From the NCBI RefSeq assembly GCF_025971955.1, contig NZ_JAPDMX010000028.1, forward strand, positions 372,001 through 436,000: DNA of 64,000 nt. Direction: 5' to 3'. Positions within the stretch are counted from its first letter, which is position 1, and each line of letters begins with the position of its first letter. Positions 26,055 through 35,509 of this stretch are shown piece after piece. The notes under the pieces are model-generated. The model worked only from the letters and a program-made list of their open reading frames with translations. It had not been told where the DNA came from and searched no databases. The position numbers were made by a program, and so were the translations under genes. This DNA comes from Shewanella subflava. Its GTDB lineage: Bacteria; Pseudomonadota; Gammaproteobacteria; Enterobacterales; Shewanellaceae.

Positions 26055-27221
26055 ATGAAAATTGCTGTTGCTGGCACCGGATACGTAGGTTTATCAAACG
26101 CGATGCTTTTGGCCCAGAGCCATGAAGTGGTCGCGGTTGATATCGTTCCTGAAAAAATTAAGATGCTTAATGAAAAAAAATCGCCAATTGTCGATGTTGA
26201 AATTGAGTACTTTTTAGCTAATAAGACTCTAAACTACAAAGCTACATTAGACAAAACTGTAGCATATAAAGACGCAGATTTTGTCATTATTGCAACCCCT
26301 ACAGATTATGATCCTGAGACTAATTATTTTAATACTAAGTCTGTTGAGTCGGTTATATCAGATGTTTTGTTAATAAACCCTAATGCGGTAATGGTAATTA
26401 AGTCTACCGTTCCTGTGGGTTATACCAAAAGCGTTCGTGAGAAATTTAATACTGATAACATCATCTTTTCACCAGAGTTTTTACGTGAAGGTCGTGCCTT
26501 ATATGATAACTTGCATCCGTCTCGTATTATTGTCGGTGAGCGCTCACAGCGAGCAAAAGTGTTCGCTAATCTATTGGTTGAAGGGGCTGTAAAAGAAAAA
26601 ATAGAAGTCCTTTTTACAGACTCTACAGAAGCAGAAGCTGTTAAGTTATTTTCCAATACTTATCTTGCTCTTCGTGTTGCTTATTTTAACGAGCTAGATT
26701 CTTATGCCGAGTCGCATGGTTTAGACTCACGTCAAATTATTGAAGGTGTGGGTTTAGACCCACGAATTGGCAATCACTATAATAACCCATCTTTTGGGTA
26801 TGGTGGTTACTGTTTACCTAAAGATACTAAGCAATTACGTGCTAACTATGCCGATGTGCCTAATAATATTATTGGTGCGATCGTTGAATCGAATACAACG
26901 CGTAAAGACTTTATCGCTGAATCAATTTTAAAGCGCAATCCTAATCGTGTTGGTATTTATCGACTCATTATGAAGTCGGGTTCGGATAATTTTAGAGCGT
27001 CAAGTATTCAAGGGATTATGAAGCGCTTGAAAGCGAAAGGCATTGAAGTGGTTGTTTATGAACCTGTTTTACATGAAGATGAATTTTTCCACTCTAAAGT
27101 GATTAAATCACTCGAAGACTTTAAAGCAAGTTGCGATGTGATTGTGTCAAATCGGATGGTGGATGAAATCCGTGATGTCGCAGATAAAGTTTATACGCGG
27201 GATTTATTTGGCTCTGATTAA
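26055..27221 (+). CDS. ugd: UDP-glucose 6-dehydrogenase
   Basis: A 388-residue UDP-glucose dehydrogenase forming UDP-glucuronate with two NAD. The Rossmann loop [14 protein letters not shown] is at residue 4; [20 protein letters not shown] and [12 protein letters not shown] are family blocks, and the catalytic Cys is in [15 protein letters not shown] near residue 256. The short version (388 rather than about 450 residues) matches the E. coli/Salmonella Ugd type. UDP-glucose comes from GalU encoded nearby. The product indicates glucuronic acid (or a derivative) in the polysaccharide. Confidence 0.95.
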   Translation: MKIAVAGTGYVGLSNAMLLAQSHEVVAVDIVPEKIKMLNEKKSPIVDVEIEYFLANKTLNYKATLDKTVAYKDADFVIIATPTDYDPETNYFNTKSVESVISDVLLINPNAVMVIKSTVPVGYTKSVREKFNTDNIIFSPEFLREGRALYDNLHPSRIIVGERSQRAKVFANLLVEGAVKEKIEVLFTDSTEAEAVKLFSNTYLALRVAYFNELDSYAESHGLDSRQIIEGVGLDPRIGNHYNNPSFGYGGYCLPKDTKQLRANYADVPNNIIGAIVESNTTRKDFIAESILKRNPNRVGIYRLIMKSGSDNFRASSIQGIMKRLKAKGIEVVVYEPVLHEDEFFHSKVIKSLEDFKASCDVIVSNRMVDEIRDVADKVYTRDLFGSD

Positions 27222-27549
27222 TGTTAGTCGTTATGCTGGCCGAATAGTTCTATCTATTCGCTTTGTGACGCTAGGGTATTGTTTTACAAGCCTTAGCGTT
27301 TCTCATTTCTGTCTCAATATTTAAAAATGGCGATAAAAACTGTCTCTGGCCTTTTAATCTGAGTGTTTAATTCTCCCTGTTCTGTCGCATTTTTTAGCGG
27401 TTTTATTTACCATCACACTGTGGTTTCACGTATAATGCACAAACCATAATTTGTGCAATGATCACGTTGTTCGTCTAAAATGAACGCGCTGATCTTGTCA
27501 GTATTTTAAGTTGTAATACATTATGATTTTTATCAATTTGGAGCGGAAA
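27222..27549 (+). promoter_or_regulatory. Intergenic region with probable promoter and operator-like inverted repeat before the wbpM-type gene
   Basis: A TATAAT box at 27431-27436 is followed at once by a perfect inverted repeat, GCACAAA (27437-27443) and TTTGTGC (27450-27456), spaced by 6 bases. The -35 candidate is weak (TTTACC/TTACCA near 27406). The repeat could be an operator overlapping the transcription start, or a 5' hairpin. This suggests that wbpM-galU-galE can be expressed separately from the upstream O-unit genes. Confidence 0.5.
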
Positions 27550-29481
27550 ATGGATTTTTTGCAAACATTATTTGGGCTGAAACGCTCACATAAACGTGTT
27601 GTCAGTTTAGTTATTGATTCAATCTTTCTTTGTTTTGCTTTTTGGGCGGCATTGTTAGTGAGAGTTGATGACATCAGCGTATTAGCTGATCTGAGTTACT
27701 GGCTGTTAGTGGCTATTGTGGTGCCTTTTAGTCTAGTGGCTTTTACCAAACTTGGTTTATATCGCGCCGTATTGCGTTATATGAGCCTGCAAGCGTTGAG
27801 CGCTATCTTTTTAGGCGTTGTCGTATCGACTATTGCATTAGTGATCGCGTCTTATTTTACTGATGCGCTACTTCCTCGAACCGTTCCTATTATTTATGCA
27901 GCTTTTGCCATTGTGTTCATCGGTGGCACTCGTGCGATAGTGCGATCGCTTGTCGGCTCTGGCGTGAAGCGAATTGGTGAGCCAGTTATTATCTATGGTG
28001 CTGGTGTAAGTGGTCGCCAACTACTCACCTCTTTAGTGCTTAGCCATGAATATTATCCCTTTGCTTTTGTTGATGATGATGAAGCATTACATGGCACGGT
28101 TATTCAAGGTGTGCATGTTCATTCACCTTCTATTATTCGTAAATTGATCAAACAGCGAAAAGCGACCAAAGTATTGCTTGCTATTCCTAGTGCGACCAGA
28201 AGCAAGCGTCAGGACATTCTCAATCGACTTGAACCCTTATCCGTTCAGGTGTTAACCATTCCTGCGATGGCAGATCTTGTTAATGGCACCAAGCTTTACA
28301 GTGACATTAAAGAAGTCGAGATTGATGATTTGTTAGGGCGTGATCCTGTTGCGCCACGTCATGACTTATTAACCGCCAATATCAAAGATAAAGTGGTCAT
28401 GGTGACTGGTGCTGGCGGCTCAATTGGCTCTGAACTTTGTCGTCAGATTTTAAAGCAGGCACCTAAAAAGTTAGTGCTATTTGAATTGTCCGAATATTCG
28501 CTCTATGCCATTGAAAGAGAATTAAACGCCACGGCTGCGGAACTCGGTTTAAATGTGCGTATTTTACCTATGATGGGATCTGTACAGCGTGAGAATCGTG
28601 TTCAAGCCATTATGGAATCTTTTGGTGTTCAGACGGTGTATCATGCTGCAGCTTATAAGCATGTTCCGCTTGTTGAGCATAACGTGGTTGAAGGGGTGCG
28701 TAACAATGTGTTTGGTACCCTGTATACTGCGCGAGCCGCTATTGCCGCTAAAGTGGAAACATTCGTTTTAGTGTCTACCGATAAAGCAGTTCGTCCGACC
28801 AATGTGATGGGCACGACAAAGCGTATGGCTGAATTAGTGTTACAAGCCTTTGCTAAAGAAAAGCACAGTACACGTTTTTGCATGGTGCGATTTGGTAATG
28901 TGCTTGGCTCATCAGGCTCGGTTGTACCCTTATTTCGTAGTCAAATTGCCAATGGCGGACCGGTTACTGTCACCCATCCTGAAATCACGCGTTTCTTTAT
29001 GACCATTCCTGAAGCTTCACAACTTGTCATCCAAGCGGGCGCGATGGGCAAAGGCGGCGATGTATTTGTATTAGATATGGGTAAATCAGTAAAAATTGTC
29101 GACTTAGCGGCTAAGATGATCCGCTTGAGTGGGTTCGAAGTGCGCGATGAAACCAATCCTGAAGGGGATATTGCCATTGAATTTAGTGGTCTTCGCCCAG
29201 GCGAAAAGCTTTACGAAGAATTACTGATTGGTGATGATGTCACTGGCACTGAACACGAACGCATCATGACGGCTAACGAGTTACATTTAACCTGGAATGA
29301 ATACGCTAAAATCCTTGAGCGTTTAGATGCCGCTTGTCATCAATTTGATCATGAAGCAATCCGCGATATTTTACTGAAAACGCCAACGGGTTTTGCACCT
29401 ACCGATGGTATTTGTGATTTGCTATATCAGCAAACCGAGAAAAATCTAGTTTCAAATAAGAATGTAATTAAATTAGCGTAA
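27550..29481 (+). CDS. WbpM/FlaA1-type UDP-GlcNAc 4,6-dehydratase, membrane-bound
   Basis: A 643-residue protein with four N-terminal membrane segments (within about residues 15-125), a first nucleotide-binding region (IYGAGVSGRQLLTSL) and a second catalytic SDR domain (TGAGGSIGSELCRQI, about residue 285). The active site has STDKAVRPTNVMGTTKRMAE with the Thr-Asp and Met-Lys arrangement of this family instead of the usual Tyr-Lys. The start is set at 27550 because TTGGAGCGG lies just upstream; an earlier in-frame ATG has no site. It makes UDP-4-keto-6-deoxy-GlcNAc, the substrate for the reductase at 24562. Typically the 3' gene of O-antigen loci, as in Pseudomonas. Confidence 0.92.
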   Translation: MDFLQTLFGLKRSHKRVVSLVIDSIFLCFAFWAALLVRVDDISVLADLSYWLLVAIVVPFSLVAFTKLGLYRAVLRYMSLQALSAIFLGVVVSTIALVIASYFTDALLPRTVPIIYAAFAIVFIGGTRAIVRSLVGSGVKRIGEPVIIYGAGVSGRQLLTSLVLSHEYYPFAFVDDDEALHGTVIQGVHVHSPSIIRKLIKQRKATKVLLAIPSATRSKRQDILNRLEPLSVQVLTIPAMADLVNGTKLYSDIKEVEIDDLLGRDPVAPRHDLLTANIKDKVVMVTGAGGSIGSELCRQILKQAPKKLVLFELSEYSLYAIERELNATAAELGLNVRILPMMGSVQRENRVQAIMESFGVQTVYHAAAYKHVPLVEHNVVEGVRNNVFGTLYTARAAIAAKVETFVLVSTDKAVRPTNVMGTTKRMAELVLQAFAKEKHSTRFCMVRFGNVLGSSGSVVPLFRSQIANGGPVTVTHPEITRFFMTIPEASQLVIQAGAMGKGGDVFVLDMGKSVKIVDLAAKMIRLSGFEVRDETNPEGDIAIEFSGLRPGEKLYEELLIGDDVTGTEHERIMTANELHLTWNEYAKILERLDAACHQFDHEAIRDILLKTPTGFAPTDGICDLLYQQTEKNLVSNKNVIKLA

Positions 29482-29501
29482 ACTTTATATGGTTAACCTA
29501 T

Positions 29502-29532
29502 AAACCCGACTCAATGTTGGGTTTATTTTTTT
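29502..29532 (+). terminator. Terminator-like hairpin after the wbpM-type gene
   Basis: AAACCCGA pairs with TTGGGTTT, followed by ATTTTTTT. It lies between the dehydratase gene and galU and could attenuate or end transcription; galU begins 14 bases later, so partial read-through is likely. Confidence 0.7.
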
Positions 29533-29545
29533 AAGGATTTTATTG

Positions 29546-30433
29546 ATGAAAGTTGTTATTCCTGTTGCCGGCCTCGGCACCCGTATGCTTCCGGCAACGA
29601 AAGCCATCCCTAAAGAAATGTTGCCTATTGTCGACAAGCCGCTTATTCAATATATCGTCAATGAATGTGTTGCAGCTGGTGTGAAAGAAATCGTACTGGT
29701 GACCCATGCCAGTAAAAATGCCATTGAAAACCACTTTGATAAATCGTATGAATTGGAATCGCAACTAGAAAAGCGTGTGAAGCGTCAGTTGTTAGATGAA
29801 ATTCAATCCATTTGCCCTAAAGATGTCACCATTATGCATGTCCGCCAAGGTGAAGCGAAAGGATTAGGCCATGCGGTTTTATGTGCCAAACCTTGTATTG
29901 GCAATAACCCATTTGCAGTGGTGTTGCCTGATGTGATTTTAGATGAATATACCGCGAATCAAAAAACTGAAAACCTAGCAGCCATGATAGCGCGTTATAA
30001 AGCATCACACGCAAGTCAAATTATGGTGGCACCAGTACCGATAAGTGAAGTTAACAAGTATGGTATTGCGGATTGTGCTGGCGTTAGTATTGCCCCTGGT
30101 GAGTCTGCAAAAATTAACGCTATGGTCGAAAAGCCTGCAGTAGATGAAGCCCCCTCTAATCTGGCTGTGGTTGGCCGTTATGTGCTATCAGAAAAAATCT
30201 GGCCATTATTGGCAAAAACGCCAGCTGGGGCAGGTGATGAAATTCAGCTAACCGATGCCATTGATATGTTGATTGAACAAGATACTGTTGAAGCCTTCAA
30301 CATGACCGGTAAATCACACGATTGTGGTGATAAGCTAGGTTATATGACGGCATTTGTGGAATATGGCATCCGTGATAAGAAACTGGGTGCTGATTTTTTA
30401 AAGAATATTACACAATTAGTTAAGGATATCTAA
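29546..30433 (+). CDS. galU: UTP-glucose-1-phosphate uridylyltransferase
   Basis: A 295-residue nucleotidyltransferase making UDP-glucose. The start is the ATG at 29546 with AAGGA at 29533-29537; a TTG just before it is in frame but not needed. Motifs are [57 protein letters not shown] and [20 protein letters not shown]. The product supplies Ugd and GalE encoded in the same locus. Its stop codon overlaps the galE start by one base, so they are coupled. Confidence 0.96.
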   Translation: MKVVIPVAGLGTRMLPATKAIPKEMLPIVDKPLIQYIVNECVAAGVKEIVLVTHASKNAIENHFDKSYELESQLEKRVKRQLLDEIQSICPKDVTIMHVRQGEAKGLGHAVLCAKPCIGNNPFAVVLPDVILDEYTANQKTENLAAMIARYKASHASQIMVAPVPISEVNKYGIADCAGVSIAPGESAKINAMVEKPAVDEAPSNLAVVGRYVLSEKIWPLLAKTPAGAGDEIQLTDAIDMLIEQDTVEAFNMTGKSHDCGDKLGYMTAFVEYGIRDKKLGADFLKNITQLVKDI

Positions 30434-31446
30434 TGGCAGTTTTGGTTACAGGTGGTGCGGGTTATATTGGTAGCCACACCATAGTCGAGCTTCTTAACGC
30501 GGGTGAAGAGGTGATTGTTTTAGACAATCTATCTAACTCGAGTGTTGAAAGTTTGGCTAGAGTAAAAACTATCACGGGTAAAGGTGTGAAGTTTTATCAA
30601 GGTGATATTTTAGACAAACCTTTATTGGTAACGCTTTTCAGTGAAAACCAGATTGAGTCAGTGATCCATTTCGCCGGTTTAAAAGCCGTGGGTGAGTCTG
30701 TCGCTCAACCTTTACGCTATTACACCAATAACGTGACAGGCACGATTGTGCTATGTGAAGTGATGGCTCACTTTGATGTTAAAAATTTGGTATTTAGTTC
30801 TTCTGCGACAGTTTATGGTGATCCAGCCAGTTTACCTATTTTAGAATCATTCCCGACTTCAGCAACGAATCCCTACGGTCAGTCTAAGCTAACGGTTGAG
30901 CATATTCTTGCCGATTTAGCCCATTCAGATCCTAGTTGGAATATTGCATGCCTTCGCTATTTTAATCCAGTTGGTGCGCATAAAAGTGGTTTGATTGGTG
31001 AAGACCCGAATGACATTCCCAATAATCTTATGCCTTTTATTGCCCAAGTCGCCATAGGTAAAAGAGAAAAGTTAATGGTGTTTGGTAATGATTATGCAAC
31101 CCATGATGGCACTGGAGTCAGGGATTATATCCATGTTGTCGATCTTGCTTTAGGGCATTTAAAAGCATTAGACAAACTTAAAACAGACTGTGGGTTTGTG
31201 ACTTATAACCTGGGGACTGGAGTGGGTTACAGTGTGCTTGATATGGTCCAGGCTTTTGAAAAAGCCGCTCAGAAATCGATTAGCTACGAAGTTGTTGCTC
31301 GCCGACCCGGTGATATTGGTGCTTGTTATGCCGATCCGACAAAAGCGAGAGCTGAGTTAAATTGGACAGCGACACATAATCTTGAAGATATGGTAAATAG
31401 CAGTTGGAAATGGCAATCAATGAATCCAAATGGTTATAAAGATTAA
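30433..31446 (+). CDS. galE: UDP-glucose 4-epimerase
   Basis: A 337-residue extended SDR enzyme interconverting UDP-glucose and UDP-galactose (some also UDP-GlcNAc/GalNAc). [21 protein letters not shown] carries the NAD loop (first residues), [14 protein letters not shown] and FSSSATVYG follow, the catalytic pair is in [13 protein letters not shown], and [20 protein letters not shown] is typical of GalE. Normal length. One-base overlap with galU. Confidence 0.96.
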   Translation: MAVLVTGGAGYIGSHTIVELLNAGEEVIVLDNLSNSSVESLARVKTITGKGVKFYQGDILDKPLLVTLFSENQIESVIHFAGLKAVGESVAQPLRYYTNNVTGTIVLCEVMAHFDVKNLVFSSSATVYGDPASLPILESFPTSATNPYGQSKLTVEHILADLAHSDPSWNIACLRYFNPVGAHKSGLIGEDPNDIPNNLMPFIAQVAIGKREKLMVFGNDYATHDGTGVRDYIHVVDLALGHLKALDKLKTDCGFVTYNLGTGVGYSVLDMVQAFEKAAQKSISYEVVARRPGDIGACYADPTKARAELNWTATHNLEDMVNSSWKWQSMNPNGYKD

Positions 31447-31573
31447 TCAAGTTTATATGTAATAGTGCATTATGGGCTAAACCTAATGCCTATTTATTTA
31501 CCTTAAAACTAATTTTTGTCGTTAATCTAATTTTTTCAATGATTTTGTTATTTATAATTTAACTAGGTTTTTT

Positions 31574-31978
31574 ATGACTCGTAAATATTTCGGCACCGAT
31601 GGTGTTCGCGGCAAAGTAGGTTCATTTCCTATCACTCCTGATTTTGCGATGAAATTGGGTTGGGCTGCTGGCAAGGTATTAGCATCTTCTGGCACAAAAG
31701 AAGTGTTAATAGGCAAAGATACGCGAAGTAGTGGTTATATGCTTGAGTCTGCTATTGAGGCGGGTTTATCAGCTGCAGGGATTAATGTTGCTTTAATTGG
31801 CCCAATGCCAACTCCTGCAGTTGCTTATCTTGCATCTACCTTCAGAGCGGATGCTGGAGTGGTGATTAGTGCCTCACACAATCCTTATTATGATAACGGT
31901 ATTAAGTTTTTCTCTAACTCAGGCACTAAGCTGACAGTTAGCTTAAACCTATTGAATGCATTTCAAATTTATAAATAA
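31574..31978 (+). pseudogene. glmM: Phosphoglucosamine mutase, truncated after about 120 codons
   Basis: The first about 120 residues are clear Glm[56 protein letters not shown] and the phosphoserine loop [19 protein letters not shown]. After GTKL the frame continues into fourteen unrelated residues and a stop, where GlmM should run on for about 320 more residues. The sugar-binding and phosphate-binding domains are absent, so it cannot work as a mutase. The break marks the left edge of the island. An intact essential glmM must exist elsewhere; this copy was a polysaccharide-locus duplicate. Confidence 0.93.
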
Positions 31979-32016
31979 AACACAGTTCGATAATAATCGA
32001 CCTGTGTTTTTGTTTT
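31977..32016 (+). terminator. Strong terminator at the left edge of the island
   Basis: A long stem with arms AAACACAG-TCGAT and ATCGA-CTGTGTTT (one mismatch between the blocks), loop AATA, then TTTTTGTTTTT. It follows directly after the truncated glmM and probably came with the island. Confidence 0.9.
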
Positions 32017-32169
32017 TAATATTGAGTAAATTATATTAACTTTTCACTGCTTGGTTTTACGCTTACAGTTAAACCAATACACCAATACACCAATACGCAA
32101 TTACAGAATCTGTTACACCCTCACAAATTACCATATTGGTTTTTTTATCCAATTTTGCATATCTGCTTC

Positions 32170-32457
32170 CTATATTCTCTTGACTGCAGTTTTGTAAACA
32201 TGATTGCGCTCCCGCTTTCCAACCGCCACAACCGAGATAACTAGCTCATTATCTCTAATCTGATATACAAGCCTGTATCCTGCGCTACGCAATTTAATCT
32301 TGTAACAATCTTCCATTCCGCTAAGTCGAGCTGATTCGACTCTCGGATTATCTAGGCGCTCCAGCAGCTTCTTTTTAAACTGTTCCCGAATTGGGGAATC
32401 AAGCTTTCGCCACTCTTTCTCAGCATCGCGCTTGAAAACGAGCTTATAGGTCGTCAA
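32170..32457 (-). CDS. RelE/ParE-family toxin
   Basis: A 95-residue toxin of the RelE superfamily, in which active members cut mRNA on the ribosome. TTYKLVFKRDAEKEWRKLDS at the start, KLLERLDNPRVESARLSGME, then the core YKIKLRSAGYRLVYQIRDNE and VISVVAVGKRERNHVYK near the end are typical, with the late basic/aromatic residues needed for catalysis. The start is a TTG: GAGGTAA lies 5 bases upstream, and it is inside the last codons of the antitoxin gene (14-base overlap), which keeps toxin translation coupled and low. Intact module as far as can be seen. Confidence 0.92.
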   Translation of the reverse strand: MTTYKLVFKRDAEKEWRKLDSPIREQFKKKLLERLDNPRVESARLSGMEDCYKIKLRSAGYRLVYQIRDNELVISVVAVGKRERNHVYKTAVKRI

Positions 32458-32698
32458 GGCTTACCTCTACCTCACCTTGCTCAAGTCGTTCTTTAACGAG
32501 TTGAGTCAACTCAATATCTTCCAGTTTATCCAGCATCGCCTCATAAGCATCCGCTGGAACACAATAGAATTCAGGCTTATTTCTATTCAATACAGCTACC
32601 GGAAACCCATCGGCCTGCTCAACAACTGCCATTGGATTTTTCTTTAACTCGGAAATACTCGTTGTGTTATCAGCAAGTATCGGTCTTATGATTTGCAT
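32444..32698 (-). CDS. RelB/Phd-YefM-type antitoxin
   Basis: An 84-residue antitoxin. The N-terminal half (PILADNTTSISELKKNPMAV then GFPVAVLNRNKPEFYCVPAD) is the Phd/YefM DNA-binding fold; the C-terminal LVKERLEQGEVEVSLDDL is the toxin-wrapping tail. AAGGTGA precedes the ATG. It lies upstream of its toxin with a 14-base overlap, the classic order in which antitoxin and complex repress the shared promoter. Confidence 0.92.
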   Translation of the reverse strand: MQIIRPILADNTTSISELKKNPMAVVEQADGFPVAVLNRNKPEFYCVPADAYEAMLDKLEDIELTQLVKERLEQGEVEVSLDDL

Positions 32699-32732
32699 AC
32701 GTTCACCTTTAGTGACTTAATTACAGTGCTTA

Positions 32733-33134
32733 TTATAGGTCATTTAAAATTTTGGGCAAATAAAAAGACCTTTTAACAGGTCTGTTTAAATGTCCAATTG
32801 AACGTAAAAATGTTACAGCGCCTGCTAAGTCATTTCCAATGGCACGGACTTGTGAATAAACATTTTTTTCAGAAACACCCAAATTTTCAGCCAATAGCTT
32901 TCTGGCTTCACCTTCAGGCAAGGCATTATCTAGAAAGTTGTATGCGACTTCTGGTGAGTGTTGATTATCCAGTGTTAACCTGGGTGAGATAGCAAAACCT
33001 TCGTTTTGCCATTGCGGTGAATAATTAAGTTTGAATAAGTTGGTCGTGTTATCTAAAGATAAATTACCAATTACTTGACCTACGTATTTGATGTATAGCC
33101 TGTAAGCGTCAGCTTTTTTTATATCTAAACCCAC
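32733..33134 (-). pseudogene. HipA N-terminal fragment
   Basis: 133 residues match only the N-terminal subdomain of HipA kinases: ADAYRLYIKYVGQVIGNLSL, LKLNYSPQW-like FKLNYSPQWQNEGFAISPRL, and YNFLDNALPEGEARKLLAENL, with GNDLAGAVTFL as the last conserved block. The kinase domain (ATP loop, catalytic Asp) is missing and a stop follows ILNDL. It is preceded by the tail of a HipB-like antitoxin, so this was a hipBA module that lost most of its toxin. Confidence 0.85.
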
Positions 33135-33240
33135 TCATCGTGAGGGGATGATATCTTTTCTAAAGGGGTTAATTCTTTAGAGGTTAGTTTAATACCTAAT
33201 CCGTTTAAAACAGAAAATACTGCTGATAAAGTTTTGAACA
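33127..33240 (-). pseudogene. HipB-like antitoxin, C-terminal remnant
   Basis: Read on the reverse strand, this stretch gives KTLSAVFSVLNGLGIKLTSK followed by about 15 residues and a stop that overlaps the HipA fragment start. This is the end of an XRE-type HipB repressor. The helix-turn-helix part is missing: at about 33240 the DNA switches to the partner gene of the AbiEi antitoxin, so a deletion has fused the two modules. Confidence 0.6.
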
Positions 33241-33353
33241 TATGCCCAATATTCTGGGGTATCGACGGTTCTCACTTTAATTTTTTTAGGAATAAAGCGA
33301 CTCATTTCCATATTGAAGTCATTGCATACTTCCTCTCCCGCACGAGTCCTCAT
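33189..33353 (-). pseudogene. Truncated partner gene after the AbiEi antitoxin
   Basis: An ATG at 33353 overlaps the AbiEi-type stop codon by ATGA, the classic coupling of a two-gene module. The about 54 residues (MRTRAGEEVCNDFNMEMSRF, KIKVRTVDTPEYWAYVQNF) run into the HipB remnant and end in unrelated residues. It is probably the first 35-40 residues of the module's second component, whose remainder is deleted. I do not recognise it as a canonical AbiEii nucleotidyltransferase start. Confidence 0.45.
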
Positions 33354-33880
33354 ATTTGGCTCTCCAACATATGTAAATTTCGCTGACAATGCTTTAGATC
33401 TGCAATTGCTTGTTCTTTGTGCGCGCGATACATTTTGATGTTGGGATCAAAGTACAAATTAGGTGCAATTTGTTCAACTGGTTTCTTAGTGTGGGTAAAT
33501 TCGACCACGCCATAAGGCGTATCAAAACAACCGCTACGACCTTTAGTCACTATAGTGACTCTGTAGATCAAGACTTGTGAAATATCACCAGTATGACTTA
33601 GCTGAGTTTCTAAGCTAATGTAGTTCAATACACCACTACGCAGCTTTTTGATGATTTTATAAATGGCAGTATCTGGCTCAGGTGATGTAATAACGCTTTC
33701 ATAGCAGCCTTTTACCACCCGTCTTAATAGGCCTTTTTTAATGCAATCTCCTAGAAACTTTCTAAAGGCTGGATTACAAGACTCACTCAGCATAAAAGCA
33801 AGCTCTGTTGCACTGTGAATGCCACCACCAACGTACACCGCTTTAGCTAATGCGTTTAATAACTCATGAGACTTTGTCAT
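33350..33880 (-). CDS. AbiEi-family antitoxin/transcriptional regulator (type IV TA)
   Basis: A 176-residue protein with an N-terminal winged-helix part (FRKFLGDCIKKGLLRRVVKG) and the AbiEi signature further on: LNYISLETQLSHTGDISQVL, VTKGRSGCFDTPYGVVEFTH. AbiEi antitoxins repress their own promoter and neutralise the AbiEii nucleotidyltransferase toxin. Here the downstream partner is cut short (see 33189-33353), so the antitoxin may be an orphan. It could still act on related toxins elsewhere. Confidence 0.75.
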   Translation of the reverse strand: MTKSHELLNALAKAVYVGGGIHSATELAFMLSESCNPAFRKFLGDCIKKGLLRRVVKGCYESVITSPEPDTAIYKIIKKLRSGVLNYISLETQLSHTGDISQVLIYRVTIVTKGRSGCFDTPYGVVEFTHTKKPVEQIAPNLYFDPNIKMYRAHKEQAIADLKHCQRNLHMLESQI

Positions 33881-34342
33881 AGGTCTACACTAAATCACCA
33901 AATAAGTAACTTAGTGTAGACCCATTAAGTCTGTATTACCTTAGATTTTGATTATTTAAAAATACCTGCTCAATGATGAATTTGGGTAAAAAGGTTAAGC
34001 TCAACTTGAGCTTATATGATGTAGCTAACGCAATATTAAATTCACCTTATCTGATGGTATCCTCTAGGGTAAAGAATGATTAGAAAATGGTGGAGTGGTT
34101 GACGTGCTTGCGAGCTAAAAAAAAGCCCATTGAACATACGCTAATGGGCAAAAAGGTGGATGATATAGGTCACCGAGAGGCAAAGGAGTCAATCCTGTCA
34201 GTTAGCTAAGATTAGTATCAAATTTTGATTACGCAAGTCACCGTATCTTTATTCAGTATGAAATATTGTTAATATTCCAGAGTGAAAAATATGACATCAT
34301 GTGACTTAACAAAATTTGACGTTATCCTATAAGAAATCACTT
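33881..34342. other. Intergenic region between AbiEi and the integrase gene
   Basis: About 460 bases without a gene. It contains the integrase terminator at 34117-34149. The attachment site of the integrase may lie here, but no repeat of it was identified in the window. Confidence 0.5.
34117..34149 (-). terminator. Rho-independent terminator after the integrase gene
   Basis: Arms GCCCATT and AATGGGC with an 11-base loop; on the reverse strand the stem is followed by eight T (A8 at 34117-34124 on the forward strand). It ends the transcript of the integrase gene. Confidence 0.85.
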
Positions 34343-35509
34343 TCAGATTAACTTCTCATTACGCATTAGTTGGTCAAAGGCATTACCATCATTTCGTGCA
34401 GCGTTAGCCACATAGGGGGCATACACATCAAATAATAAACGCGTATCACTGTGACCCAGCATTTGAGAAATATAGATTGGGTTTTCTAATGCTGCGATAT
34501 GCAGTACCGCTGCAGTATGGCGAGTTTCATAAGCGCGTCGACGTTTCAAGCCGGCTTTGATTAATGTTGGGTACCATATTTTTTTACTGACAAAATGGGT
34601 ATCCAGTGGCAAACCATGCTTACCTGTAAATATAAAGCCAGTTCCAGCATCGGATGAATCATAAAGGCGTTTAAAGGCGTCATAAACCGTGTCACACATT
34701 TTTAGATCGCGTCTGGATTTTGGGGTTTTTACATCACAGACCTCACCATTGACCCAGTTTTGACGAATACGAATTAAGCGATGTGCAAAATCAATATGAC
34801 ACCAATCAAGGCCATGCACCTCACAACTTCGCATGCCTGTCCAAAATCGAATGATGAAATAATCTTTCCATTCAGGCGCAACTTGAGAAAGAAATACTTT
34901 GACCTCTTTGATTGTCATTGGGTTTGATTCCGCTTTTTCTTCCTTGAGTGCCTTGTATCGTCTGAGTGGGTATTCAAATTTAAATTCTTCAGCGGCTAAG
35001 CTGGTGATTGAAATTAATGGCCAAAGCAAGCTATTAATACGGCGATTGGATAGCTGACGTTGTTCATTGTCTTTCATTATTTCCATTAAGTCCTGACGAA
35101 AGTAATCAATTTGCGATAGGGTGATTTCATTGACCAAGGTATTACCGAATTCAGGGATAAGGTATTTGTCTAGTATGTTGCGGATGGTATCGGTGTAACT
35201 GTTTTTCCAGGTGCCTTTTTTGCGATAAAACCATTGATTGGCATAGTCGTTGAAAAATGGGTATTCACGATCTGGATGCTTTTCACGTTGAAGTATTTCA
35301 AATTGAGCGACTTTTTTGCTTTTTGGAAAATAGTCACGATATTGAAAGCTGCCCAAATCGATTTCAGCATTCATTTTTTTGAGCATGGTTTTGGCTTGGG
35401 CTAAGTTTTTAGGCGTTGCCATCATTTTGGTGCCTTCACGAAAGCGGCAGCCATAAAGATGCATGTCGAACTGAATGCGTCCATTTGGACGTATGCGAAT
35501 ATGAGCCAT
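34343..35509 (-). CDS. Tyrosine recombinase/integrase (DUF3596 arm-binding type)
   Basis: A 388-residue phage/island integrase. The start is placed at the ATG at 35509, 5 bases after GGAGG. The N-terminal arm-binding domain opens MAHIRIRPNGRIQFDMHLYG, typical of DUF3596 integrases. A core-binding domain follows (about 90-190), then the catalytic domain with the first Arg in FRFWTGMRSCEVHGLDW, the H-x-x-R position as YETRHTAAVLHI (Tyr instead of the first His), LGHSDTRLLFDVYAPYV holding the second His and the nucleophilic Tyr. All residues for cleavage are present. It is probably the integrase that inserted the island or part of it. Confidence 0.93.
   Translation of the reverse strand: MAHIRIRPNGRIQFDMHLYGCRFREGTKMMATPKNLAQAKTMLKKMNAEIDLGSFQYRDYFPKSKKVAQFEILQREKHPDREYPFFNDYANQWFYRKKGTWKNSYTDTIRNILDKYLIPEFGNTLVNEITLSQIDYFRQDLMEIMKDNEQRQLSNRRINSLLWPLISITSLAAEEFKFEYPLRRYKALKEEKAESNPMTIKEVKVFLSQVAPEWKDYFIIRFWTGMRSCEVHGLDWCHIDFAHRLIRIRQNWVNGEVCDVKTPKSRRDLKMCDTVYDAFKRLYDSSDAGTGFIFTGKHGLPLDTHFVSKKIWYPTLIKAGLKRRRAYETRHTAAVLHIAALENPIYISQMLGHSDTRLLFDVYAPYVANAARNDGNAFDQLMRNEKLI

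Noticed and set aside
28589-29177. Short open frames on either strand inside the wbpM-type gene
   Set aside because: They are overlapping-frame artefacts of a well-supported gene with clear family motifs.
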